Of a stretch of 64,000 nucleotides of DNA, positions 32,568-42,409 are shown piece after piece (position 1 is the stretch's first letter; each line of letters begins with the position of its first letter). The notes under the pieces were generated by a model, which did no database searches, was not told where the DNA came from, and saw only the letters and a list, made by a program, of their open reading frames with translations. Origin of the DNA: Lithobates sylvaticus (lineage: Eukaryota; Chordata; Amphibia; Anura; Ranidae). The stretch lies in contig CM053029.1 in the NCBI GenBank assembly GCA_028564925.1, positions 432,337,893-432,401,892 on the forward strand. The letters are read 5' to 3'. A program made the position numbers and the translations under genes.

Positions 32568-35310
32568 ACCCAGTACAACTATACCGGGTGTGAGGGGCTC
32601 CTGTCTGCACCCAGTACAACTATACCGGATGTGAGGGGCTCCTGTCTGCACCCAGTACAACTATACCGGGTGTGAGGGGCTCCTGTCTGCACCCAGTACT
32701 CATATACCGGGTGTGGAGGGTTCCTGTCTGCACTCAGTACTCCTATACCGGGTGTGAGGGGCTCCTGTCTGCACCCAGTACTCCTATATCGGGTGTGGGG
32801 GGCTCCTGTCTGCACCCAGTACTCCTATGCCGGGTGTGGAGGGTTCCTGTCTGCACTCAGTACTCCTATATCGGGTGTGGAGGGTTCCTGTCTGCACCCA
32901 GTACTCCTATACTGGGTGTGAGGGGCTCCTGTCTGCACCCAGTACTCCTATACTGGGTGTGAGGGGCTCCTGTCTGCACCCAGTACTCCTACCGGGTGTG
33001 GGGGGCTCCTGTCTGCACCCAGTACTCCTATATCGGGTGTGGGGGGCTCCTGTCCGCACCCAGTACTCCTATACCGGGTGTGGGGGGCTCCTGTCTGCAC
33101 CCAGTACTCCTATACTGGGTGTGGGGGCTCCTGTCTGCACCCAGTACTCCTATACCGGGTGTGAGGGGCTCCTGTCTGCACCCAGTACTCCTATACCGGG
33201 TGTGGGGGCTCTTGTCTGCACCCAGTACTCCTATACCGGGTGTGAGGGGCTCCTTTCTGCACCCAGTACTCCTATACTGGGTGTGGGGGCTCCTTTCTGC
33301 ACCCAGTACTCCTATACTGGGTGTGGGGGCTCCTGTCTGCACCCAGTACTCCTATACTGGGTGTGGGGGCTCCTGTCTGCACTCAGTACTCCTATACCGG
33401 GTGTGGGGGGTCTGTGGGTGGGGGGCTCCCTGTCTGCACCCAGTACTCCTATACCGGGTGTGAGGGGCTCCTGTCACCCAGTACTCCTATACCGGGTCTG
33501 TGAGGGGCTCCTGTCTGCACCCAGTACTCCTATACCGGGTGTGGGGGCTCCTGTCTGCACCCAGTACTCCTATGCTGGGTGTGAGGGGCTCCTGTCTGCA
33601 CTCAGTACTCCTATACCGGGGTATAGGGGCTCTGGGTGTGGGGGGTCTGGGGGCTCCTGTCTGCACCCAGTACTCCTATACCGGTTGTGGGGGCTCTTGT
33701 CTGCACCCAGTACTCCTATACCGGGTGTGAGGGGCTCCTTTCTTTCTGCACCCAGTACTCCTATACTGGGTGTGGGGGCTCCTTTCTGCACCCAGTACTC
33801 CTATACTGGGTGTGGGGGCTCCTGTCTGCACTCAGTACTCCTATACTGGGTGTGGGGGCTCCTGTCTGCACTCAGTACTCCTATACCGGGTGTGAGGGGC
33901 TCCTGTCTGCACCCAGTACTCCTATACCGGGTGTGGGGGCTCCTGTCTGCACCCAGTACTCCTATACTGGGTGTGGGGGCTCCTGTCTGCACTCAGTACT
34001 CCTATACCGGGTGTGAGGGGCTCCTGTCTGCACCCAGTACTCCTATATCGGGTGTCGGGGGCTCCTGTCTGCACCCAGTACTCCTATGCTGGGTGTGGAG
34101 GGCTCCTGTCTGCACTCAGTACTCCTATACCGGGTGTGAGGGGCTCCTGTCTGCACCCAGTACTCCTATATCGGGTGTGGGGGGCTCCTGTCTGCACCCA
34201 GTACTCCTACCGGGTGTGGGGGGCTCCTGTCTGCACCCAGTACTCCTATACCTGGTGTGGGGGGCTCCTGTCCGCACCCAGTAATCCTATACCTGGTGTG
34301 GGGGGCTCCTGTCTGTACCCAGTACTCCTATACCGGGTGTGGGGGCTCCTGTCTGCACCCAGTACTCCTATACCGGGTGTGGGGGGTCCTGTCTGCACCC
34401 AGTACTCCTATACCGGGTGTGAGGGGCTCCTGTCTGCACCCAGTACTCCTATACCGGGTGTGGGGGGCTCCTGTCTGCACCCAGTACTCCTATACCGGGT
34501 GTGAGGGGCTCCTATCTGCACCCAGTACTCCTATACCGGGTGTGGGGGCTCCTGTCTGCACCCAGTACTCCTATACTGGGTGTGGGGGCTCCTGTCTGCA
34601 CCCAGTACTCCTACCGTGTGTGGGGGGCTCCTGTCTGTACCCAGTACTCCTATACTGGGTGTGGGGGCTCCTGTCTGCACCCAGTACTAATACAGGGTGT
34701 GAGGGGCTCCTGTCTGCACCCAGTACTCCTATGCCAGGTGTGGAGGGCTCCTGTCTGCACTCAGTACTCCTATACCGGGTGTGAGGGGCTCCTGTCTGCA
34801 CCCAGTACTCCTATACCGGGTGTCGGGGGCTCCTGTCTGTACTCAGTACTCCTATACCGGGTGGCGGGGGCTCCTGTCTGTACTCAGTACTCCTATACCT
34901 GGTGTGGGGGGGGGGGGCGGTCTGTACCGGGGGGGGGGCTCCTGTCTGTACTCGGTACTCCTCCTATACCGGGTGTGAGGGGCTTCTGTCTGTACCCAGT
35001 ACCCCTCCTATACCGGATGTGAGGGGCTCCTGTCTGTACCCAGTACTCCTATACTGGGTGCATGTGGGGGGCTCCTGTCTATACCCGGTACTGCTATACC
35101 TGGTGTGGGGGCTCCGGTCTGCACCCAGTACTCCTATACTGGGTGTGAGGTGCTCCTGTCTGCACTCAGTACTCCTATACCGGGTGTGAGGGGCTCCTGT
35201 CTGCACCCGGTACTCCTATACCGAGTTTGCGGGGGCCCCTGTCTGTACTCGGTACTCTTATACCGGGTATGGGGGGCCCCTGTCTGTGCTCAGTACTCCT
35301 ATGCCGGGAA
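32568..35310 (+). repeat. Minisatellite, 40-42-bp G-rich unit, directly upstream of MAPK12
   Basis: The unit reads CACCCAGTACTCCTATACCG GGTGTGAGGGGCTCCTGTCTG, with about 65 copies over 2.7 kb. Length varies mainly in the G run (GGGG to GGGGGG). Units with TATACTGGGTG contain a 9-bp dyad, CACCCAGTA and TACTGGGTG, around a 6-bp spacer. The array degenerates at its far end (34900-35310). Long open frames, including one of 485 codons, arise because the unit lacks stop codons in all three forward frames; they are not genes. Confidence 0.97.
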
Positions 35311-36104
35311 TCCTATTCTTTTTAATGTCCTTGTTCACACATGTATGCTCAATTGCTGTACATTTTATGCACTATGCTCAAAATGAGGTTTTGTTTTTTG
35401 TTTTGTTTTTTGAGCGTACTCAAGCATTTTTACCGCCTAGACTGCAACGGGCCTGCCTGTAAAGGTGCAAAACGCACATTTGCACGCATTTTTCGCACCT
35501 CGAAAAACCCCCTTGCCTAGCTCATGAAACAAATGTCTTAACCAGTTCCATACCGGGCCATAGTAATATGACACCGGCAGGAACATTCTCTCCCTCCGGG
35601 TGGACATCATATGAGGGCCTCCGCTTCTCGCCACTACTGCGGGCCCCCACTGTGCGGCAGTCGGGGATCAGGCATGTCCCTCAGGACACAGCCCCTCCCC
35701 GATCAGGGTAAAGAGTCCAATCACAGCCAGTAAGTTTTTTAAGCTTGTTCACGCCGCTTGTGCACACCCCCGGGGTAGCCCAGCACAGCGATCAGGGATG
35801 AGGCGTGTCCCTCGGACACAGCTCATCCCCAATCAGTGTCCAATCACAGCTGGTCACTTTTAAGAGGTTTGGTGTGCACGCCACTCGTGTGCACCCCCAT
35901 GGGGCACATAGCGCGGCGATCGGGGACGAGGCTTGTCCCTTAGCCAAAGTCCAGCCCCGATCAGGGTAAAGAGCCAATGAAATTGGCTCTTTACTACGTG
36001 ACTGGCTGTGTCCAATCACAGTTAGTCACAAATGTAAACATACCAGGAGTAACGGCTGTTACTGGGTTCCCCTCCTCACACACCGATCCAGTGAGAGGAG
36101 GAGA

Positions 36105-36265
36105 AAGTGGAATCAGAGTACCTGTCGCCCCATCAGAGTACCTGTCACCCTGTCAAAGTACCTGCACCCCATCAGAGTACCTGTAACCTTGTCAGAGTAC
36201 CTGTCACACCGTCTGAGTACCTATCATCTCATCAGAGTACCTGTCATCCCATCTGAGTACCTGTC
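36105..36265 (+). repeat. Short tandem repeat, 20-22-bp unit
   Basis: Seven to eight copies of a unit like ATCAGAGTACCTGTCACCCC lie in the 5' part of the piggyBac-derived element. Confidence 0.85.
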
Positions 36266-36368
36266 CCGTGTGCCTAGCAGCGCCTGTCATGCAGGCAATT
36301 TCTACCTGATGTGCAGCCCATTAGTCCCTGTCATGCAGCCCATCAGTGCCATCTGTCATACAGCCACC

Positions 36369-36494
36369 ATGTCCAGAAAAGTATACTCTCCAGAAGAGGC
36401 ATATCAAATGTTAAGCCTAACAGATGAGAGCAGCGGGGATCTCTCACCGCTCCAGTACAGTTCTGATTCTGGTTTCGATTCTGGTTCGCAATAA
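36369..36494 (+). pseudogene. piggyBac transposase N-terminal remnant
   Basis: The 41-residue frame begins MSRKVYSPEEAYQMLSLTDE and goes on through an acidic, serine-rich run (SSDSGFDSGSQ) to a stop. This is the pattern of frog piggyBac transposases: Xenopus Uribo2, as I recall, starts MAKRFYSAEEA followed by a Ser/Glu/Asp-rich tail. The RNase H-fold catalytic domain and the C-terminal zinc finger are missing. A second frame after the stop (about 36500-36590) is not interpretable. Assignment rests on 11-15 residues plus the TTAA-flanked context. Confidence 0.65.
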
Positions 36495-36782
36495 GAGCAG
36501 GCAAAGTCAGTACATCCAAATCGGAGGAGAAAGCAGTCTGTCCTAAAAGAAGATGGTCTGAACACCAGGCAGCTAAAGATATGTAGCAGTATACATTTTG
36601 GCCCAAATTTATGAAGAAAAAATTACTTATTTGCAACATTTTACAATAGAGACAATTTTTACATTTTCACGGGTACAGTGTAGCAGGACTGAGTAATTGT
36701 CATTCAAAGTGTGAGCGCACTGAAAGCTGAAAATTGGTCTGGGTAGGAAGGGTATACAATTGCCCTGTATTAAAGTGGTTAA

Positions 36783-37159
36783 AGTGGTTCTAAAGGAGGC
36801 TCAAGGCTTTTTACCCTCATGCATTCTATTCTATGCATGAAGGTAAAAAACCTTTTCTGTGCAGCAGCCCTTACTGCCTGAGGGCGATCTTCCTCCAGCG
36901 ATGTGCGGGGACTCTCCCTCCTCATTGGTTGAGTCAATCACATGAGGTGAAAGAGGAGGGAGCGGGGCCGAGTCGCGGCTCGGAAGTGAGACTGTTTGGA
37001 TTCCCCTATTGCAAGCTCCTTGCTCTCGGGGCACTCGACAGAGGGGAGAGGCCAGGGGCTCTGCGGGGGACACAAGAAGAGGAAGATCGGGGCTGCTCTG
37101 TGCACAACCATTGCACTGCAGGTAAGTATGGCAATTTGTAATTGTTTTTAAAAATTGCT
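36783..37159. repeat. GTGGTTCTAAA-family element next to the piggyBac element
   Basis: It starts AGTGGTTCTAAAGGAGG directly after the shared TTAA at 36779-36782. It carries CATGCATTCTATTCTATGCATG, TGTGCAGCAGCCC and CCAGCGATGTGCG in common with 7205-7612. The right limit (TTAA at 37160-37163) is tentative, because that end does not mirror the left. Confidence 0.55.
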
Positions 37160-37509
37160 TTAATATCGCTTTTAGCTTGATACATATTCTAAAACACTTG
37201 CACGAAGCTTCCAAAAAAACTCTCAGGTGTGAATGCAGGCGAATGGAAGAGAGAAACTCGGACTTGTCAATACTTCGTAAAATCAATTCCAGCTGCTGTT
37301 TACATGGAAGCTCATCATGCACAGTCTTGTCTAGGAGTGAGTACTGAAAACTAACTGCCAAGTATCCCTGACTTAATAACAGCATTGTGGACCTGTCCTT
37401 CAGGAAGTTTCCCTAGTTTTAAATATCAATAATGTAATAAAATTCACGTTTCTTATTCCTTTACAAACATAAAGTACATAAACCCAATCGCCAAAGTTGT
37501 CATATAAGC

Positions 37510-37867
37510 TTTAAAGTGATTCTAAAGGAATTTATATATTTTTTAAATGTTATACTTACGAGCCCTGTGCTATTAGTTCACCAAGAGGCCTGTTACCTCC
37601 TCTTCTGGAGTGTGTGTGTCCCCCACCCCTCAGCACTATATGCTCTTCCTTTCCTGTTGGTGCTTGTTCAGCAAGCCGTGTGCTTAGATGGCACCCATGC
37701 AAGCCGGGCTGTGTGCTTACATAGACACAGTGCAACTTGGCCAAACGCCCTCTTGACAACTGCTCTCTAAGCCTCCTGTGACACCAGTGCTCCCAGCAGA
37801 ACAGCACTGGATTGAGAGAGGCAGGCAAGTGTTTAGGGCTGGGTGGTGGACAAGTATATTTTTAAAT
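37510..37867. repeat. Second dispersed GATTCTAAAGG element
   Basis: TTTAAAGTGATTCTAAAGG at its start and TTATACTTACGAGCCC soon after follow the same plan as 10725 and 36783. The right end is uncertain (A/T-rich near 37860). No coding similarity. Confidence 0.4.
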
Positions 37868-38340
37868 CTACAGTTTTCATCAAAATACTTGGAAAACTTG
37901 GTAAGACCACTTGACTCACCAAGCCTTTTCCCATTGAGTCCCCTGGAGTCCCAGCCTTTTTCTTTTTTTCTTTTGGTGATGTTTTGGTTCTGCACATTAT
38001 ATCTTTTTAGGTTTTGTAGCCTACCTTTAATATAAAAGGGTGCGGTCATGCCACTCAAGCCATTGCCAGAAGTAAACATAGTGATCACTGCTTACCTCTG
38101 ACGCTAGGGGAACCTTACAGAAGGTCATCTGTATTTGGCTCCCAGCAGCCATATTGAGGAAGCCAGTGTCTGATTGGACACTGAGTTCTCCTGAGATTTG
38201 GCCTTGGAGGATATTCATATTCCCCTATGTGGTCAGTCTGGCATCTGCAGTATTGGGAAGTAGTGAGATAGGGATAGTGCATGCACTGGTTAGGATGGGT
38301 TAGGACAAGTGCAAGGAAAGCTCCTGATGAGTAGGGACAG
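37868..38340. other. Intergenic sequence, nothing recognised
   Basis: No transposon ends, tandem repeats or coding similarity seen in this stretch. Confidence 0.4.
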
Positions 38341-38348
38341 TCTAGATC

Positions 38349-38440
38349 AGGGGTGTCAGACTCAATATAATCGCGGACCACATCAGCATTATGGTTGCCC
38401 TCAAAGGGCCCGTTGTATCTGTAAAGACCATATAAACGTA
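38349..38440. mobile_element. Left end of a hAT (Charlie-like) element
   Basis: CAGGGGTGTCAGACTCAA follows GTCTAGAT (38341-38348), which fits the NTCTAGAN target, and continues with CGGACCACATCAGCATTATGG and CAAAGGGCCCGTTGTATCTG. The matching right end is not found nearby, so it is truncated. Confidence 0.65.
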
Positions 38441-39416
38441 TCCAGGGCTTTTGTTTTTTTCTCAGAGAAAAGGTTCAGGAATTCAACCATGCATGCAGCC
38501 TACCACAAGATGCCCCATTCCACCTATGATCACATTGCACCTGCATCTGCCTTGTCGTCCTGCTGTCCTATGTCCACTCTATTTATAAAGGTAGAAACTG
38601 ATGTATGTGTGCATAGTTTAGAATCAAACAGCAACCATTCAGTACTTCTCGTTAGGGATGAGCCCTGGTTCGGTTCGCAGCAGAACATGAAACAGGCAAA
38701 AAATTTGTTCGAACACGAGAACACCGTTAAAGTCTATGGGACACGAATGTGAAAAATCAAAAGTGCTCATTTTAAAGACTTATATGCAAGTTATTGCCAT
38801 AAAAAGTGTTTGGGGTACCGGGTCCTGCCCCAGGGGACATGTTTCAATGCAAAAAAAAGTTTAAAAATCATTTTTTTCGAGAGCAGTGATTTTAATAATG
38901 CTTAAAGTAAAACAATAAAAATTAAATATTCCTTTAAATATTGTGCCTGGGGGTGTCCTTAGCATGCACATCTTTCCCATGTTTATAACAGTGCCACAGC
39001 TAAAATTACATTTTTAAAGGAAAACATTTAATTTAAAAATGCTCACTGCTGTAATGTATTGTTGGATCCCGGCAATATAGATAAAAATACCAACAAAAAA
39101 AAGGTGTTGATGTCACCCCCAAAATCCATACCAGGCCCTTCAGGTCTGGTATGGATATTAAGGGGAACCCTGCACCAAAATTAAAAAAAATGGAGTGGGG
39201 TCCCCCAGGCACTATATATTCTGAACAGTATATTTACTATATGGCCTGCCATATATACTCTGCAGAAAATCAGGCCTTATGTGTTGGTGGTACCAGAACA
39301 CTGTAAGCCAGGGGTGTCCAAACTTTTTTCAAAGAGGGCCTGATTTGATGAAGTGAACATGCGTGAGGGCCGCCCATTTTGCCTGACATTCTTTGAACCA
39401 ATAAAATTCGGTCTAA

Positions 39417-39950
39417 TGCCCCATACACACGGTCGGATTTTCCGACGGAAAATGTCCTATCGGATAATGTTGTCGGAAATTCCGACCGTGTGTAGGCTCC
39501 ATCGGACTTTTTCCGTCAGATTTTCCGACGGACAAATTTTTATCTCCTGCTCTCAAATTTTCCGACAACAAAGTCCTATCGGATTTTTTCCGATCGTGTG
39601 TAGCGAATTTCGACGGACAAAGTGCCACGCATGCTCAGATCACATTACAAGACCAAAGCTATTGGCTACTAGCCTCTATGTAGTCCCGTCGTACGCAACG
39701 AACGTCACCACGTTCAGGATGATCGGATTTTCCGACAACTTTGTCCGACCGTGTTTGCAACACCAGTGTCGAACAAAATTTGTCAGAAAAAATCTGATAA
39801 GTGTGTTCGTTCGAGCACTAATACACTGCCCAACAAGAATTCTCTTGCCTTTGTCGCACTCGTTCCCGACACACAGAAGAATGCTCTGCTCTTTAAGGGT
39901 ACCATTAATTATTAATGGTACCCCACACATTGGAAAACGTGGGATGCTTT
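39417..39950. mobile_element. Harbinger-like MITE, right end lost
   Basis: It begins TGCCCCATACACACGGTCGG, as does the complete element at 53937, and contains CCGACNNACAAAGT-like motifs on both strands and the shared block AAGACCAAAGCTATTGGCTA. After about 39870 it passes into other sequence, including the palindrome GGGTACCATTAATTATTAAT at 39897. Confidence 0.75.
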
Positions 39951-40482
39951 TGGTGCAGTGCAATTAAAAAAAAAAAAAAAAGGTTGGGGACTTCTTTCCC
40001 TGCATTTTTGTGGGTAGGGAAGCCCATTGAAATGAATGGGCTGCCCTACACGCAGCACAGTCACACAGATGTGAACCAAGGGCTTGTTCACATGTCCGGT
40101 TAGAGGGGCAGTAAAACCACACGGTTAAGCTGTTTTTACCACCCCCAACTTCTCCCCCTTTAGCTGCAGAGGGAACAGCTGGGGGTGTACACATGCTGTG
40201 GCTGCAGCTGGAGGTATACCCAGGCTGAATGGGGCTGCACTGCAACTACCCTGCAACTGTGTGGATTGCACAGTTGCGGTATAGTGATGCTGGATTTTAC
40301 GGGCTTAAACAGGTGGTGAGGAGGCAACATAATGCCTCTTTACCGCCTGTAAAATGCCTCTGAAAAGCGATCTGTGCATGGGTTGCTTTTCAGAGTAGCA
40401 GCAGTCCTGGCTGATATCACAAACAAGCAATACAAAAGCAGTTCTGATGGTACAGGAATGGAGGGGGGGGGGGTCCGGATTA

Positions 40483-40712
40483 AAAGTAACATACACACAG
40501 ACACATGCACACACACATACAGACAAATGCATACACACACACACACACATACAGACACATGCATACACATACATACAGACACATGCACACGCACACACAT
40601 GCATACACATACATACAGACACAGGCACACACATACAGACACATGCATACAGACATACATACAAACACACACAGAAACACATGCACAGACATACACACAC
40701 ACAGAGACATGA
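40483..40712. repeat. CA / ACAT / ACAG microsatellite
   Basis: Roughly 230 bp of ACACAC, ACAT and ACAG tetranucleotides. It accounts for the Cys/Val-rich and His/Thr-rich open frames on the two strands, which are not genes. Confidence 0.95.
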
Positions 40713-41039
40713 ATAAAGCCATTTAAAAACTAATCTAGCTTCTAGCATAGTACTGTACTTTTTCCAGCTTCCTCATTCAGCCGAGTACTGCACTGTAGGG
40801 GGAAGCGGAGAGCACAGCACACTCCTCTGCACTTTACTTTCACTTTTGAAGCTGACGGAGCTTCTCACAGTGCCGATGTGCGGCAGGGGATTGGGCTCAT
40901 CTGACAGCCCTGATCCCGCAACAGACTGGTTGTGAGAGGCTGGTTTAGATAACCAGGCGGCCCGTTCAAAACCAGACTGCGGGCCGCGATTGGCCCGCGG
41001 GCCGGACTTTGGACATGCCTGCTGTAAGCCATCACAGTT

Positions 41040-41290
41040 AATCTTGTTGGGCACAGGAATGGGCTCTGCTGTAAAATATTATATCAAGAATTGTAATTAC
41101 ATGCATCTGTTAAACAGGGGCAGAAAAATTGGGCCTTGGGTGGTGGTGGTGGGGCCACAACGTTGTAACCCCTCACAGATACTCTTGTTGGGCGCAGGAA
41201 AGGGCCCTGCTGTGAAGTATTAGATCAAAAATTGTAATTACATGCCCCTGTTAAACAGGGGCAGAAAAATTGGGCCTTGGGTGGTGGTGG
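41040..41290 (-). repeat. Tandem repeat, two units of about 140 bp, in hAT copy A
   Basis: Two copies run from CTTGTTGGGC through TGTAATTACATGC, TGTTAAACAGG and AAAAATTGGGCCTTGGGTGG. Read in reverse complement (CCAAGGCCCAATTTTTCTGC, then CCTGTTTAACAG) they match the units at 56436-57550 in copy B. Both lie downstream of the transposase. Confidence 0.85.
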
Positions 41291-41299
41291 TGCCCTAAG

Positions 41300-41660
41300 C
41301 CAAAAATATTGTTGGAAGCTCACATCATCAAGATTGAGGAGCAATACGGGCTCAGCCCTTCCTTCTCTGAGCTGGCTACTCAGCTGTCGGCTAATTGCCA
41401 GCTCCCATCTCTCCACAGTTACTCAGCTATTGATGATATCCTGCTCGTCAGTCCTGCCTTCTTAAGCCGTCCAGTCCAGAGGAGCTCTGCCTTCGCCTTG
41501 GTCAACATCACAGAAACTATCTCCTGCGATCCTGTTCAAGACTTGCTTTGCTGACATTCCTTCTGGCTCCAGATCCTGCTTGCTGTTCCACTACATTGAT
41601 CCCTGACTTCTGGCTAGGCTGACTATCCGTTACGGTTACTGAACTTTGGCTATGTTTTGT
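41300..41660. other. Unassigned 360 bp between repeats
   Basis: Pyrimidine-rich sequence with a 94-codon open frame that I do not recognise; no supporting homology or flanking signals. Probably part of a repeat whose ends I cannot see. Confidence 0.35.
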
Positions 41661-41666
41661 CTACTG

Positions 41667-42336
41667 TCGTGGAGAGGAAGAACGGAGAGATGCTTTTGTA
41701 AACAAAGCATTTCCCCGTTCTGCCTAGTGACAGGGCAGCTGTGATCACTGTTCTGTGTGTTGAAGTCCAGCCCCCTCACAGTTAGAATCACTCCTTAGGA
41801 CACACTTAACCCATTCACTGCCCCCTAGTGGTTAACCCCTTCTCTGCCAGTGTCATTTACACAGTAATCAATGCATTTTAATAGCATTGATCACTGTATA
41901 ATTGACAATGGTCCCAAAATAGTGTCAAAAATGTCCAATGTGTCCACCATAATGTCGCAGTCCCGATAAAAATCGCAGATCGCCGCCATTACTAATAAAA
42001 ATCAGCTTATTGCAATTTTTTTTTACCAAAAATATGTAGAATACATATCAGCCTAAACTGAGGAAAAAAAATGTTTATATATTTTTGGGGGATATTTATT
42101 ATAGGAAAAAATAATGTGTTTTTTTCAAAATTGGCGCTATTCTTTTGTTTATAGCGCAAAAAATAAAAACCGCAGAGGTGATCAAATACCACCAAAAGAA
42201 AGCTCTATTTGTGGGAAAAAAAGGTTGTCAATTTTGTTTGGGTACAACATCACACGACCGCGCAATTGTCGCAGTGCCGAATTGCAAAAAATGCTCTGGT
42301 CAGGAAGGGGGGTAAATTCTTCCGGGGCTGAAGGGG
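41667..42336 (+). mobile_element. piggyBac-type MITE
   Basis: It contains CACACTTAACCCATTCACTG, CAGTGTCATTTACACAGTAA, the 3' core ATACCACCAAAAGAAAGCTC (about 42187) and the end TTCCGGGGCTGAAGGGG before TTAA (42337-42340). The left end is truncated. Closest relatives are 57760-58475 and 61738-62671. Confidence 0.8.
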
Positions 42337-42409
42337 TTAAACAAGTGTGATTTAACTACTTCTGTCTCGGCCTGATTTCATGGTTTCTGACAGTCAGCGT
42401 AGGCAGTCT

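Larger units (their letters stand above)
35542..36778 (+). mobile_element. piggyBac-derived element with transposase N-terminus
   Basis: The left end CCAGTTCCATACCGGGC and the right end GCCCTGTATTAAAGTGG are imperfect inverted repeats, flanked by TTAA at 35538-35541 and 36779-36782. The body has a GC-rich 5' part, a 21-bp tandem repeat, a leader, an open frame with a piggyBac-like start (36369) and the conserved 3' core. The central and C-terminal transposase is deleted, so the element cannot move by itself. It explains the origin of the shorter TTAA elements in this window. Confidence 0.8.
39309..41021. mobile_element. Charlie-like hAT element with perfect 8-bp duplication
   Basis: The left CAGGGGTGTCCAAACTTTTT and right GGACTTTGGACATGCCTG are imperfect inverted ends. 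CTGTAAGC flanks both sides (39301-39308 and 41022-41029). The subterminal text (GGGCCTGATTTGATGAAGTG; GGGCCGCGATTGGCCCGCGG) is typical of non-autonomous Charlie-type elements. It is 1.7 kb long because a Harbinger-like MITE fragment, other repeat sequence and a CA microsatellite lie inside. It inserted into copy A. Confidence 0.9.

Noticed and set aside
32250-32675. 141-codon Ser/Pro-rich open frame opposite the MAPK12 promoter
   Set aside because: It follows the pyrimidine-rich strand of the promoter and runs into the minisatellite; no homology, and no conserved start context.
32827-34284. A 485-codon open frame with neighbouring long frames in the 40-42-bp array
   Set aside because: The frame is created by a repeat unit without stop codons; all three forward frames are open, the peptide is a low-complexity repeat, and there is no domain or splice signal.
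28375-35310. CRISPR-like regular repeats
   Set aside because: Units are directly contiguous with no unique spacers, in a vertebrate gene context; these are minisatellites.
40305-40748. Cys/Val-rich 147-codon and His/Thr-rich 112-codon frames
   Set aside because: They are translations of a CA/ACAT microsatellite on the two strands.
41270-41554. 94-codon frame with a plausible amino-acid mix
   Set aside because: No recognisable domain, no splice or start context, and flanked on both sides by repeats; not supportable as a gene.
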